The translations under genes were made by a program, and so were the position numbers. A stretch of 64,000 nt of DNA from Cupriavidus taiwanensis (GTDB lineage: Bacteria > Pseudomonadota > Gammaproteobacteria > Burkholderiales > Burkholderiaceae), in contig NZ_LT977072.1 in assembly GCF_900250075.1 (NCBI RefSeq), positions 47,064 through 111,063 on the forward strand, written 5' to 3'. Numbering within the stretch: the stretch's first letter is position 1; every line of letters begins with the position of its first letter. The notes below the pieces were generated by a model. It saw nothing but the letters and a program-made list of their open reading frames with translations. It did no database searches and was not told the DNA's origin. This document shows positions 1 through 10,793 of the stretch, piece by piece.

Positions 1-131
1 TGAATCTGCCAAGCACTTCTCTATTTCACCGCACGCGTGCCAGCCTTAATGATTCAAGTTGATAGGTCACTGGGGCGACGCGAGGGCGCGTTAGTTGCCA
101 AACGACGTATTTCGACAAAGCGCGAACGGTT

Positions 132-147
132 TGTCAGTATCGCGACG
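132..147 (+). promoter_or_regulatory. Possible imperfect NifA upstream activator site
   Basis: TGT-N10-ACG, one base off the NifA consensus TGT-N10-ACA, about 80 bp upstream of the -24 element of the nifH promoter, which is within the usual range. It is the only TGT in the upstream segment with this spacing. The mismatch keeps confidence low. Confidence 0.35.
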
Positions 148-226
148 CGGCCATAGTTCACAGTCATGGCCACCAGGAGTTCCGGAAACCCGCGATTTAT
201 CGGGCTTTCTGGAGTTCTTAGCGACA

Positions 227-242
227 TGGCACGAAAGCTGCG
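227..242 (+). promoter_or_regulatory. Sigma-54 (-24/-12) promoter of nifHDK
   Basis: TGGCACGAAAGCTGCG contains the invariant GG and GC with exactly ten bases between them and matches the -24 half TGGCACG perfectly. This is the classical RpoN promoter of nif genes. Transcription would start near 253, giving nifH a leader of roughly 135 nt. The rest of 1-389 holds no convincing gene. Confidence 0.8.
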
Positions 243-350
243 CTAAAGCGGTCGCGCGGACACGAGCTGGCCGATGCGTGCTTTTGAAAGAAGAAGACCA
301 TAGGGAAACACCGCAGACTGAGGACATGATCGTGGCCTTGCAAACCATGA

Positions 351-1271
<921 letters not shown>

Positions 1272-1286
1272 CCAGGTTTGAACGAC

Positions 1287-1310
1287 AGCCGCCGTGCGCG
1301 CACGGCGGCT
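1287..1310 (+). promoter_or_regulatory. Perfect 24-bp palindrome (hairpin) between nifH and nifD
   Basis: A GC-rich perfect palindrome, two 12-base arms starting AGCCGCCGTG, lies 15 nt after the nifH stop and 25 nt before nifD. No U-run follows, so it is not a classical intrinsic terminator. In other diazotrophs such hairpins act as 3' stabilisers or attenuators that raise nifH mRNA over nifDK; that role here is inferred. Confidence 0.7.
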
Positions 1311-1335
1311 ATTGGGACGAGCATGTTGATTACCT

Positions 1336-2808
1336 ATGGATTACGCGATGACCACGACGGTTGAGGAACGGAAGGCCGCCAACAAGGCCCTCATTGACGA
1401 AGTGCTACGAGCTTACCCTGAAAAGATGGGAAAACGACGGGCCAAGCACCTAAGTTCATTCGAGGAAGGCAAGCCAGATTGCGGGGTGAAGTCAAATATC
1501 AAGTCGCTGCCTGGGGTCATGACGATTCGCGGGTGCGCGTATGCTGGATCAAAGGGCGTGGTATGGGGCCCGATCAAGGACATGATTCATATAAGCCATG
1601 GGCCCGTTGGCTGTGGCCAGTACTCATGGGGATCGCGTCGCAATTACTACGTTGGCACCACGGGCATCGATACGTTCGTTACGATGCAGTTCACCTCTGA
1701 TTTTCAGGAGAAGGACATAGTGTTCGGAGGTGACAAGAAGCTTGACAAGATCATTGATGAGATACAGCAGCTGTTTCCGCTCAACAAGGGGATTTCGATC
1801 CAGACAGAATGTCCGATCGGTCTTATCGGAGACGACATTGAGGCTGTCTCAAAGAAGAAGAGTAAGGAGTATGGCGGGCACACCGTCGTGCCTGTGCGCT
1901 GCGAGGGTTTCCGTGGTGTGTCGCAGTCACTCGGTCATCATTTGGCAAACGACGCGATCCGCGACTTTGTGTTCGATGCTCACTCCAATAAGCGGCTCGC
2001 ACTTGAATCGACACCCTATGACGTTGCTATCATCGGCGACTACAACATTGGGGGGGACGCGTGGTCAAGTCGAATCCTTCTTGAAGAGATGGGTTTGCGG
2101 GTAATCGCACAATGGTCCGGTGACGGTACATTGGCGGAACTGGAGAACACCCCAAGGTCGAAGCTGAATTTGTTGCATTGTTACCGATCGATGAACTACA
2201 TCAGTCGACACATGGAAGAAAAGTATGGAATTCCGTGGGTGGAATATAATTTTTTTGGTCCGACAATGATTGAGAAAAGCTTGCGTGAAGTTGCAAGTCG
2301 ATTTGATGACGCGATTATGGAAAATGCAGAAAAGGTGATCGCTAAATACCGCGCAGTATCTGATGCCGTCATTGCGAAATATAAGCCTCGGTTGCAAGGT
2401 AAAAAGGTGATGCTCTTTGTAGGTGGGTTACGCCCGCGGCACGTTGTAGGGGCATACGAGGATCTAGGCATGGAAGTCATCGGAACGGGGTACGAGTTTG
2501 CACACAATGACGATTACCAACGAACCACGCATTATGTAAAGGATGGCACGCTCATCTATGATGATGTGACGGGGTACGAATTTGAAAGATTCGTAGACCA
2601 GGTGCACCCCGATCTTGTCGGTTCTGGTATCAAAGAGAAGTACGTGTTTCAGAAAATGGGAGTCCCGTTCCGCCAAATGCATAGCTGGGATTACTCAGGC
2701 CCTTATCACGGCTACGACGGATTTGCGATATTCGCACGTGATATGGACATTGCTATCTCAAGTCCTGTATGGAACCTCGCGAAGACGCCGTGGAAAGATC
2801 GAACATGA
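1336..2808 (+). CDS. nifD: Nitrogenase MoFe protein alpha chain
   Basis: Alpha subunit of the alpha2-beta2 MoFe protein that reduces N2; it carries FeMo-co and half of the P-cluster ligands. The 490-residue length is typical. P-cluster cysteines are visible in [18 protein letters not shown] and [11 protein letters not shown]; the FeMo-co ligands are the cysteine of [11 protein letters not shown] and the histidine of [12 protein letters not shown]. The start at 1336 gives MDYAMTTT; the in-frame ATG at 1348 is equally possible because no strong ribosome site marks either. Second gene of the operon, 64 bp after nifH and 70 bp before nifK. Confidence 0.97.
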   Translation: MDYAMTTTVEERKAANKALIDEVLRAYPEKMGKRRAKHLSSFEEGKPDCGVKSNIKSLPGVMTIRGCAYAGSKGVVWGPIKDMIHISHGPVGCGQYSWGSRRNYYVGTTGIDTFVTMQFTSDFQEKDIVFGGDKKLDKIIDEIQQLFPLNKGISIQTECPIGLIGDDIEAVSKKKSKEYGGHTVVPVRCEGFRGVSQSLGHHLANDAIRDFVFDAHSNKRLALESTPYDVAIIGDYNIGGDAWSSRILLEEMGLRVIAQWSGDGTLAELENTPRSKLNLLHCYRSMNYISRHMEEKYGIPWVEYNFFGPTMIEKSLREVASRFDDAIMENAEKVIAKYRAVSDAVIAKYKPRLQGKKVMLFVGGLRPRHVVGAYEDLGMEVIGTGYEFAHNDDYQRTTHYVKDGTLIYDDVTGYEFERFVDQVHPDLVGSGIKEKYVFQKMGVPFRQMHSWDYSGPYHGYDGFAIFARDMDIAISSPVWNLAKTPWKDRT

Positions 2809-2878
2809 GCAGGGAGATCGCAGCGGCGTATTGGCGTCTAGCGAACGGTTATTTATTATTTACATACAGGAGTGAGTG

Positions 2879-4435
2879 ATGCCGCAATCGACTGACAAAA
2901 TTCTCGATCATGAATTACTTTTCCGGGAGCCGGAATACAGGGCGCTCTTTCAGAATAAGAAAGAGTTCGAATTCAAGGATCCTGAAGAAAAGATAAGGGA
3001 GTTTTCCGAATGGACTAAGACAGAAGACTATAAGAAGAAGAACTTCGCCAGAGAATCACTGACTGTGAATCCGGCCAAGGCATGTCAGCCGCTTGGAGCC
3101 GTGTTTGTAGCAAACGGCTTTCACAAGACACTTCCATTCGTACATGGTTCTCAAGGCTGCGTTGCATACTACCGTTCACATTTTTCGAGGCATTTCAAGG
3201 AGCCGACTTCGTGTGTGAGTTCCTCAATGACTGAGGATGCGGCGGTCTTCGGCGGCCTGAACAACATGATTGATGGACTGGCTAACGCGTACAACCTTTA
3301 CAAGCCCGAGATGATTGCCGTATCCACAACATGCATGGCGGAGGTGATCGGGGACGACCTCGATGCATTCATCAAGAACAGCAAGCAGAAGGGCAGCGTC
3401 CCTGAAGATTACGATGTGCCTTTCGCCCACACGCCAGCATTTGTCGGTAGTCACGTGACGGGTTATGACAATGCGCTACTGGGCATCCTGAAGCACTTTT
3501 GGGGCGGTAAGGCAGGGGCGTCCAACCCGTTGGTCCGAACGCCTGACGACAGTGTGAACTTCATCGGCGGCTTTGATGGCTTTGTCGTCGGAAACATGCG
3601 TGAAATCAAGAGAATATTCGATCTGTTTGGCGTAAAAGTGAACATTATCTGCGACCCGTCGGAAACCTGGAACACACCTACGGATGGCGTGTTCAGAATG
3701 TATCAAGGTGGGACAAGGAAAGAGGAGGTGGAACGCGCACTGAACGCTAAAGCAACATTCGTTTTCCAGGAGTTCTGCTGCGAACGAACAAGTAAGTTTA
3801 TCGCTGAACAGGGTCAGGATGTCGTGGTTTTAAATGCGCCGGTTGGCGTTGGTGGCACTGACCATTTCCTTATGGAGATTTCGCGGGTGACCGGTAAGCC
3901 AATACCAGCTGAACTGGAAAAGGAGCGAGGTCAACTCGTAGACGCTATGGCGGACAGTCAGGCAAGCCTCCATGGTAAGCGGTACGCATTGTATGGGGAC
4001 CCGGACCAGATGCTGGGATACACCCAATTTCTCCTCGAGATTGGGGCTGAACCAAGCCACGTGTTATCGACAAACGGCAACGACGCTTGGGCGGAGAAAG
4101 TACAGGCGTTGCTCGATGCGTCACCATATGGTGCAGGATGCAAAGTCTATCCGAAGCGTGACCTCTGGCACCTGCGCTCTTTGTTATTCACGGAGCCGGT
4201 GGACTATCTGATCGGCAACACATACGGAAAATACTTGGAGCGCGACGCCGGGACACCCCTCGTGCGGCTCGTGTTCCCCATTTTTGACCGTCACCACTAT
4301 CATCGGTACCCCACTTGGGGATACGCTGGTGGTCTTCGCATTCTTATGGCGCTACTCGATGAATACTTTGAAGCATTGGACGCTAGCACTATTGCTGTTT
4401 CGGAGACTGACTACAGCTATGACATTGTTCGGTGA
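2879..4435 (+). CDS. nifK: Nitrogenase MoFe protein beta chain
   Basis: Beta subunit of the MoFe protein, supplying the other P-cluster ligands. The 518-residue length is normal. P-cluster cysteines are seen in [20 protein letters not shown] and [11 protein letters not shown]. The ATG at 2879 is chosen over an in-frame GTG at 2876 because AGGAG at 2868-2872 is ideally spaced. Last gene of nifHDK here: nifE and nifN do not follow, and the downstream DNA passes into IS256 debris. Confidence 0.97.
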   Translation: MPQSTDKILDHELLFREPEYRALFQNKKEFEFKDPEEKIREFSEWTKTEDYKKKNFARESLTVNPAKACQPLGAVFVANGFHKTLPFVHGSQGCVAYYRSHFSRHFKEPTSCVSSSMTEDAAVFGGLNNMIDGLANAYNLYKPEMIAVSTTCMAEVIGDDLDAFIKNSKQKGSVPEDYDVPFAHTPAFVGSHVTGYDNALLGILKHFWGGKAGASNPLVRTPDDSVNFIGGFDGFVVGNMREIKRIFDLFGVKVNIICDPSETWNTPTDGVFRMYQGGTRKEEVERALNAKATFVFQEFCCERTSKFIAEQGQDVVVLNAPVGVGGTDHFLMEISRVTGKPIPAELEKERGQLVDAMADSQASLHGKRYALYGDPDQMLGYTQFLLEIGAEPSHVLSTNGNDAWAEKVQALLDASPYGAGCKVYPKRDLWHLRSLLFTEPVDYLIGNTYGKYLERDAGTPLVRLVFPIFDRHHYHRYPTWGYAGGLRILMALLDEYFEALDASTIAVSETDYSYDIVR

Positions 4436-4775
4436 ACGAACTGCGGAGCCTATCGAAGGTCAAATCGCCAAACGGCTCTTCGTTTTTGCGTGAGGACTTT
4501 GAATCGGATAAGCGGGAGATTCGTTTTTGCGAGAGCGAATGAGTGATCGCTCGCTCCGTGCGGCGATCTGCCTGCCGATAGCCATTGAGACGAGCTCTGT
4601 TGGGAGGGCGACGCAGTAGTCTCACGTGAAAGCGCTTGTTCAACGTACGTTCCTTTGCCGTTTGTCCGACAGGCTTTCCCTCAGTGCAGGCGTGGTTACG
4701 GCGGTGGACGTGTATGCCTTTCGGAGGCGCGGGAATTTATGCGGGCGGCCTCGGACCTGTCCGCATTCTTTATGT
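4436..4775. other. Gene-free stretch after nifK
   Basis: No credible gene. Two copies of the 12-mer TTCGTTTTTGCG occur at 4479-4490 and 4520-4531. I see no strong intrinsic terminator and no nifE/nifX start. Confidence 0.5.
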
Positions 4776-5284
4776 GCGAGGCGGTTTTAAATTCTGTTAG
4801 CCTCGTTCCGCAGTAAATCGCTCGACATACAGAATAGCAAACTGGTTCATGGCGGACTTTCAGTCAGGGTACGAACCGACTTGGCCAGCACGTTGCGCAG
4901 CGCCAACCACAGGAGCTTGACAGCGGCTTCATTCGAGGGAAGTGCCCTCGGGTTCTGAAGATCTTGCGCAACTGTATATTCAGGCTTTCGATGGCATTCA
5001 TGGTGTAGATCAACGCGCCGTATCTCGGGCGGGAACACGAAGAACGGCGCGACGTGCTCCCAGGCGCGTCGCCACGACTGCGCGATCATCGGCAGCTTTT
5101 CGCCCCACGGGGCATCGGCGAAGTCCTGCAGCACATGTTCGGCCTCTTGTTCGCCGGCCACGTTGCAGATTGGCCGCAGCACCTGCGCCAGCACCTTGCG
5201 GTCCTTGTAGTTGGCGTAGTCCAGGCTGTTGCGGATCAAATGCACGATGCAAGTTTGTACCGTCGTGCAGCGGCCCGCGGGCCG
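4776..5284 (-). pseudogene. IS256-family transposase, C-terminal half (inverted)
   Basis: Minus-strand translation gives the conserved C-terminal part of the mutator-type transposase: VQTCIVHLIRNSLDYANYKD, APFFVFPPEIRR, and NEAAVKLLWLALRNVLAKSV near the end. The outer end near 4776-4830 matches the copy at 26400-26511. This half lies head to head with the N-terminal half on the plus strand; the join sits on the 16-bp palindrome GCGGCCCGCGGGCCGC at 5269-5284. No functional product. Confidence 0.85.
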
Positions 5285-6040
5285 CTGCCGGCTTTGCCTG
5301 AAGGCCTGCTCGACAAACTGGTTAAAGGGCCGATGGCGCCCAGCGAGTCCAGGATCTGATGCTGGCTGTTTAACAATGCCATCATCGAGCGGGCGATGGG
5401 CGCCGAGATGAGCATGCACTTGGGCTATAAGCCAGGCGAGCCCAAGCCGGCCGAAGAGTCCAATGCGCGCAACGGCCTCACCGGCAAGACCGTCGTCACC
5501 GACCGTGGGCCGGTGCGGGTCGAATTGCCACGCGACCGCAATGACAGCTTTGAGCCGGTCTTGATTCCCAAGCATGAACGGCGTTTTACCGGATTCAACG
5601 AGCGCATTATTGCCATGTACGCGCGCGGCTTGAGCGTGCGCGAGGTCCAGGCATTCCTGGCTGAGAGCTACGGAACCGAGGTCTCCCCTGACTTCATCAT
5701 CTCCCCTGACTTCATCAGCTCGGTCACCGATGAAGTCATGACCGAGGCAATCGCGTGGCAGAGCCGCCCGCTCGAAGCCATGTACCCAGTGGTGTTCTTC
5801 GACGCGTTGCGGGTCAAGATCCGCACTGACGGCGTGGTCAGCAATAAGGCCGTGTATCTGGCATTGGGCATCCAGGCAGACGGTCAACGTGATGTGCTGG
5901 GCCTGTGGGTCGAGCAGACTGAAGGCGCCAAGTTTTGGCTCAAGGTCTTCAATGAACTCAAGAACCGAGCCAATCAGGATATCCTGATTGCCGTGGTCGA
6001 TGGCCTCAAAGGCCTGGCTGAAGCCGTTGCGACCGCCTAT
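5285..6040 (+). pseudogene. IS256-family transposase, N-terminal half
   Basis: Plus-strand translation begins ALPEGLLDKLVKGPM, continues through [61 protein letters not shown] and VYLALGI, and ends at VVDGLKGLAEAV. A short duplication repeats SPDFI. At 6041 it runs into antisense IS66 sequence, so the DDE catalytic set is incomplete. Together with 4776-5284 it makes a permuted, dead IS256 copy. Confidence 0.85.
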
Positions 6041-6930
6041 CGCTGCCTTCTGCGATTCGACCACCTATTGCAGATGCTCGATGCGGGCATCGCGCTCCAG
6101 CAGCAGGGCCTTGAGCGCTTCGATGTCGTCCGAGTACGCTTTCGCCGACGTTATGCCAGCACTCCACGCGCCGGCACTCAGAATTACAATGCCGAGATCG
6201 GCTCCGCAGTGCGCACCGGCTGTCGCAAGTCGATGCCTTCCAGCAGCATTGAGATCTGCGGCTGGCTCGGGCTGACTACACCCCCGACCGCACGCGACCA
6301 AACGAAGCGGCCTCGTACAAGCAGCGGTTTCATCAGCAGGCACATGTCATCACCGATCCACCAAAGCGGCTTGACCAGATCGCCTCGTCGGCGATGGAAC
6401 ACAAACACGGAGTCGCTAAACGGGATCCGCTCTAGCACGGTGTGCACCTTCGCGGCCAAGCTGTTGAAGCCAGAGCACATGTCCTTACGCCAGCAGCCAG
6501 CCACACCCGCGTTCCAGTTGGAAGGCCCACATCACCGAGCCCCTCCCAACAGGGTCGGCAGCACGAGCTGCAGGACGTCTGGCTCGGGCTTGCCTTCGAA
6601 CCTCACACGCACACGTCGACATTCGATGACGAGCCTGGCTGATTCAATCGGCTCCGGCTTTCGCGGCGATGCCTTCTCTATGGGCAGGAATAGTTCGTCC
6701 GGCTCGGATGCCGCGGCATGTTCATGATCTTGCAGCCACGTCGATGCAAGATTCGCGCCCAGGCCAATGCGCTCGCGGAACTTCTGACAGTGAGTGTGCC
6801 GGGTCCAGCGTTTCCGCCACGACCTTTGTGCGGAATTCCTTCGAGTAATTCTTGGAGAATTACGTGGGACCCCGCGCGTTGTTTTTGGTTCCCACCAAAT
6901 TTTGGTCGGACCAAATTGCCACCTATGGCT
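6041..6930 (-). pseudogene. IS66-family remnant (tnpA, tnpB, start of tnpC)
   Basis: Reading the minus strand: a degraded TnpA-like stretch (about 6930-6530), then TnpB with DMCSGFNSLAAKVHTVLE, RRGDLVKPLWW and SMLLEGIDLRQPVRT (about 6510-6190), then the first codons of TnpC (DDIEALKALLLERDARIEHL). TnpC is cut off at 6041-6065 by the IS256 fragment. Gene order matches IS66. Frameshifts and lost motifs make it inactive. Confidence 0.75.
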
Positions 6931-7634
6931 CTTCATAAGCAGACGGTGCTGGGCAACACTTACTGCTCTACTTTTGGAATTTCATTTGCAACGTGTAAGG
7001 GGTTTGTGGCACTTCAACGCGTCTTGTTCAACAGTGAGCGCTCTAGGACTTGAGCGGCGGGAATGCTCGGCCTATCGACGCCTGACCGCCGACCTGTGAT
7101 CTAGGCAACTACAATATCGAATCTCAAGGTCATCAGGGTTCGCGCGTACGGCTATCCTGACGAAGATAGCCTGTACAAATATCAGTAAGAGTTCGTTCCA
7201 TGAAAGAACTTCATGGCGTCTTGAAAACTGATCATTTTACCGACCTCGCACGGAGCAATTACAATAAAAAAGGTGGCTTGAAAAGAAGGCGGCTAGGGTC
7301 AAGCTAGGCAGTAAAGAACTTTAAGTGCATTCCGAGGCGGCATGGGATAAGGAAGTGTAGCGGTATCCAGCATCGCCGCAAACAAGGGGTGCCAAATTGA
7401 GCAATCCTCGTTGATTATGGCCCGCCATATTCTTTGCCGTATGTTGGGCGGTATTCTGCATTGAGCTTGAACTTATCCGTCATCAAGCAGACAAACCAAA
7501 TATCGTTTGGACGCGCGGCATGCACAAGGCACTTCCGTGAACATAATGCTCATTAATTATCGACGGGCAAGTTCAAGTCTGCGGAGGCAAAATTTGTCAA
7601 CTCTTCCGGGTCGTTATCGGGTATCCGGCGCCGA

Positions 7635-7663
7635 AATGATGAAATATGTCCTATTTCATCATT
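7635..7663. promoter_or_regulatory. 12-bp perfect inverted repeat, candidate operator
   Basis: AATGATGAAATA, a 5-base spacer TGTCC, then TATTTCATCATT: two perfect 12-bp arms about 140 bp upstream of the aminotransferase start. The symmetry and AT-rich arms suit a dimeric transcription factor. No cognate regulator gene lies next to it. Confidence 0.55.
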
Positions 7664-7678
7664 GTTCAATGGTAAATA

Positions 7679-7693
7679 TTTGAAAATTTCAAA
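7679..7693. promoter_or_regulatory. Second short palindrome upstream of the aminotransferase
   Basis: TTTGAAA-A-TTTCAAA, 7-bp perfect arms, 16 bp downstream of the larger inverted repeat. It could be a second operator half or chance in AT-rich DNA. Confidence 0.35.
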
Positions 7694-7802
7694 ATGAAAT
7701 TCTGCAGTGGATTTTTAAACACCCCCCTCGTTTAAGGTTGCGAGAAATAGCCAATTGTTAGGGTAGCATAATCAAATGCAGGGCTATTTGTGAATTGATG
7801 AA

Positions 7803-8837
7803 ATGATGGCGGACGAAGAAAGAATGAAGATTACGAAACTCTCCTCAAACGAAAACCCATTTGGTCCATCACCCAAAGCAGTTGATGCCGCGAAACTAGC
7901 AATTGCCTCGGCCAATCGCTATCCAGAACGCACCGACAACATGCTTTGCGATGCCCTAGCTGCGTTTCATGGTAGAGGCCTTACAAGCGCGCAATTTTTC
8001 TCGGCAAACAGCGGTGTCGAGGTACTGTCTTTAGTGGAAGATGCGCTGATTAATCCTGGTCAACGTGCCATCATATGTCCGCCGTGCTTTAGTGAATACT
8101 CAAGATCTCTTGCAAGTAAGGGATGCGAGATAGACAGAGTGCCTCTTATTAGACCAGATTTCCGCTTGGACGTCGATGCAATCCTGCGCAAGATAAACAA
8201 GGATACCAGGCTGCTATATCTTTGTAATCCAAATAATCCGACCGGGACCTGGTTTGGGGAAAATGTGTTGGGTGCGATGTTGGATAAAATTCCGGATTAT
8301 GTCACCGTAATTTATGACGAGGTGTATTATCAATTTGCTACGGAAGAAGGCCTTCCTGACGCTATACGGCATGTCCTCGATGACCAAAATGTCGTGATCG
8401 TTCATAGTTTTTCCAAGGCTTATGGCTTGGCTGGTATGCGAATCGGTTATGGGATCGCGCCGCAACGGATAGCACGGAAGGTGAAGAAGCGGAAACGAAA
8501 TTTTCACCTAAGCACAGCAGGAATGGAGGCTGCAATTGCCGCTTTGGGGGATAGGGTTCATTTGCAGCGCACCGTCGATAACAACCATGCCGAGCGGCGC
8601 AGGCTCGCGACCGGGCTGAAAGCCCTGAATCTGGAGGTTACACCAAGCCAGGCAAACTTTCTCATGGTTCGCTGTCCCAAAGGCTTCAACGCTGAGGAAC
8701 TGGCGGGGCTCTTGGTTGGGCACGGGGTGCTGGTACGTCCCGCGTTCGATCTGCCGCACTGCATAAGAATCACGGTCGGTGCACCACGTGACAACACGAG
8801 ATTACTCGCTTTATTAGATACGCTTCTGGAGGGCTGA
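7803..8837 (+). CDS. PLP-dependent aminotransferase, HisC-like
   Basis: Fold-type I class I/II aminotransferase related to histidinol-phosphate/aromatic aminotransferases. Visible motifs: SSNENPFGPSP (13-23), the NPNNPTG loop (142-148), YDEVYYQ (171-177) and the PLP lysine K205 in SFSKAYGLAG. At 344 residues it lacks the first 10-20 residues of typical HisC. The start may instead be the ATG at 7824 (MKITKLSSNENP), because no clear ribosome site precedes 7803. It sits 5 bp before a ThDP-dependent decarboxylase, so the pair may turn an amino acid into a 2-oxo acid and then decarboxylate or carboligate it. Not flanked by other his genes, so a specialised role is more likely than histidine synthesis. 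Substrate unknown. Confidence 0.85.
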   Translation: MMADEERMKITKLSSNENPFGPSPKAVDAAKLAIASANRYPERTDNMLCDALAAFHGRGLTSAQFFSANSGVEVLSLVEDALINPGQRAIICPPCFSEYSRSLASKGCEIDRVPLIRPDFRLDVDAILRKINKDTRLLYLCNPNNPTGTWFGENVLGAMLDKIPDYVTVIYDEVYYQFATEEGLPDAIRHVLDDQNVVIVHSFSKAYGLAGMRIGYGIAPQRIARKVKKRKRNFHLSTAGMEAAIAALGDRVHLQRTVDNNHAERRRLATGLKALNLEVTPSQANFLMVRCPKGFNAEELAGLLVGHGVLVRPAFDLPHCIRITVGAPRDNTRLLALLDTLLEG

Positions 8838-8842
8838 AGACT

Positions 8843-10450
8843 ATGAGAGCTATGACGGGTGGTGAGGCAGCAGTTCTTTCTTTGCATAACCTCGGAATAA
8901 GGACGGTATTCGGCCTACCTGGCATGCAGAACGATTGGCTCTATAATGCATTTTACGATCATCGAGAAAAATTCCGGATAATTCACACTCGACATGAGCA
9001 AGGCGCGGCATATATGGGACTCGGTCATGCTCTGGTCAGCGATTTGCCCACGGTATTCAACGTTGTTCCGGGGCCCGGCCTTCTCAATTCAACCGCCGCG
9101 ATCTCGACGGCGTACGCACTTAACGCAAAGCTGATGTGTTTGACCGGTCAGATAAACTCAACTGCAATAGGAAGGGGTTGGGGGGAATTGCATGAAATCA
9201 ATGATCAGCTCTCAATCTTGCGTTCCCTTAGCAAATGGGTAGCAACTGCTAACACTCCATCGGAGATTCCGATCTTGATCGGCGAAGCCTTTCACCAGAT
9301 GCTTTCGGGTCGACCTCGACCAGTTGGACTGGAGATTCCAATGGACGTGTTGGCCAGCACGGCTCCCGCCGATCCCCAACTCAAACTACGCACTCCCTAT
9401 GAACCTCCTCTGGACGAGGACGCTCTCGATGAGGTCGCCAAAGTGCTAGGTGCCTCAGTTGCTCCAATGATATTTGTCGGAAGCGGTGCGCAAGGCGCGA
9501 GCACACTGGTCCGGCAGTTAGCGGAGGTCTTACAGGCACCGGTCGTGGCATATCGTACCGGCATGGGGGTTGTGGATGCCCGTAGCTATCTCTCCCTTCA
9601 CCTGCCCGCCGCGAAGGATCTTTGGAGAAAAACTGATGTTGTTTTGGCCATCGGTACCAACATGCGAATCCCAGGCAAAAAATGGATTCGGACACATCGG
9701 CCGGATATTATTCGCATTGACGTTGACCCGACCACCCATCGTAGATTTTTCACGCCGAAATGCGAAATTACGGCTCGGGCAGAGCAAGCCTTGCCACTCT
9801 TGCTGAGAAGGCTTGAAAAATACAATGCAGTTCGAAGTCCACGTGAAACTGCATTGATGGAAGTCAAAGCCGCATGGGAAGCGCGTTCAGCAGTGCTCGA
9901 ACCACAATTGAGCTATCTGAAGGTTATCCGTGAAGAAATAGGTGAACATGGAATATTTGTAGACGAATTAACTCAGGTTGGCTTTGCGAGTCGCATCGTT
10001 TATCCCGTGTTCAGTCCCCGCACTTACATATCTACCGGCTATCAGGGAACACTTGGATATGGATTTCCGACTGCGCTCGGAGTGAAGGTTGCAAAGCCTA
10101 ACGTGCCAGTGGTTTCTATTACGGGGGACGGCGGGTTCATGTTTGCCGTTCAAGAACTAGCCACTGCTGTACAGCATAAGATTCCTTTGATCGTTCTGCT
10201 TTTCAATAACAACTGTTTTGGAAATGTCCAACAGATGCAAGTCAACGACTACGGCGGTAGAATTATAGCAACTGATCTTCGAAATCCAAATTTCTGCCGT
10301 TTGTCGGAAAGCTTTGGTGCACAAGCGTTCCGAACGGACTCTCCCGAAGGACTGCGGTTCGCATTACGTCGCGCCATTACAACGACGAGTGTACCGACGG
10401 TGATCGAAGTCAGCGTGGGGGATATGCCAAGTATTGACCAGTTCCGGTGA
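8843..10450 (+). CDS. ThDP-dependent decarboxylase/synthase, acetolactate-synthase-like
   Basis: A 535-residue three-domain ThDP enzyme of the acetolactate synthase/pyruvate decarboxylase superfamily. Seen: the catalytic glutamate E52 in TRHEQGAAYMG, a central nucleotide-binding-like domain (about 190-340), and the ThDP/Mg2+ motif starting GDG at 428 and ending FNNN about 27 residues later. GGAGGG 9 nt before the ATG supports the start. Five base pairs separate it from the aminotransferase, so the two are probably co-transcribed. A 2-oxo-acid decarboxylase acting on the transaminated product is the simplest reading; acetolactate synthase itself is less likely without a small regulatory subunit nearby. 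Confidence 0.85.
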   Translation: MRAMTGGEAAVLSLHNLGIRTVFGLPGMQNDWLYNAFYDHREKFRIIHTRHEQGAAYMGLGHALVSDLPTVFNVVPGPGLLNSTAAISTAYALNAKLMCLTGQINSTAIGRGWGELHEINDQLSILRSLSKWVATANTPSEIPILIGEAFHQMLSGRPRPVGLEIPMDVLASTAPADPQLKLRTPYEPPLDEDALDEVAKVLGASVAPMIFVGSGAQGASTLVRQLAEVLQAPVVAYRTGMGVVDARSYLSLHLPAAKDLWRKTDVVLAIGTNMRIPGKKWIRTHRPDIIRIDVDPTTHRRFFTPKCEITARAEQALPLLLRRLEKYNAVRSPRETALMEVKAAWEARSAVLEPQLSYLKVIREEIGEHGIFVDELTQVGFASRIVYPVFSPRTYISTGYQGTLGYGFPTALGVKVAKPNVPVVSITGDGGFMFAVQELATAVQHKIPLIVLLFNNNCFGNVQQMQVNDYGGRIIATDLRNPNFCRLSESFGAQAFRTDSPEGLRFALRRAITTTSVPTVIEVSVGDMPSIDQFR

Positions 10451-10793
10451 GGTGATTCTCCATTCTATGAAGTTTTCGATAAAGTTGACCGCTTCAGGAG
10501 CCGGTATGGAGAACGGCTGGACACAGCTATGAATTTCCAAATGTTTATGGGATCGCCCCCGTGCCCGAAGAGAATCCACTCATATGATGGCTGAGTGATC
10601 ATGGCCGCATCGATTTGTTCACCTTCACGCGCTTGCAAATCAGACGGGCACGCCAGTTGGCGACGCTCACGACGTCAACATGACCCTGTCATCACCTTAG
10701 CGATTACAATTGTATTGACCCGTCAGCCTTGCTGAGTAGGTTGGATAATGGTATCGGTCTATCACGCTGGTTACCCCCTACCCACTGTACAGA
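10451..10793. other. Gene-free stretch before IS481 remnant
   Basis: No credible gene and no convincing intrinsic terminator for the upstream unit was seen. It ends at the outer inverted repeat of the IS481-like element. Confidence 0.45.

Larger units (their letters stand above)
6931..7802. other. Long gene-free, AT-rich stretch
   Basis: About 870 bp with no credible open frame on either strand. The distal third, just upstream of the aminotransferase gene, contains two strong inverted repeats (7635-7663 and 7679-7693), so this part is probably the promoter/operator region of the 7803-10450 unit. Confidence 0.5.

Noticed and set aside
4847..6064. 405-codon minus-strand open frame spanning the IS256 region as one gene
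   Set aside because: Only its end (4847-5270) is genuine transposase; the first part is antisense of the IS256 N-terminal half. It is a chance join.
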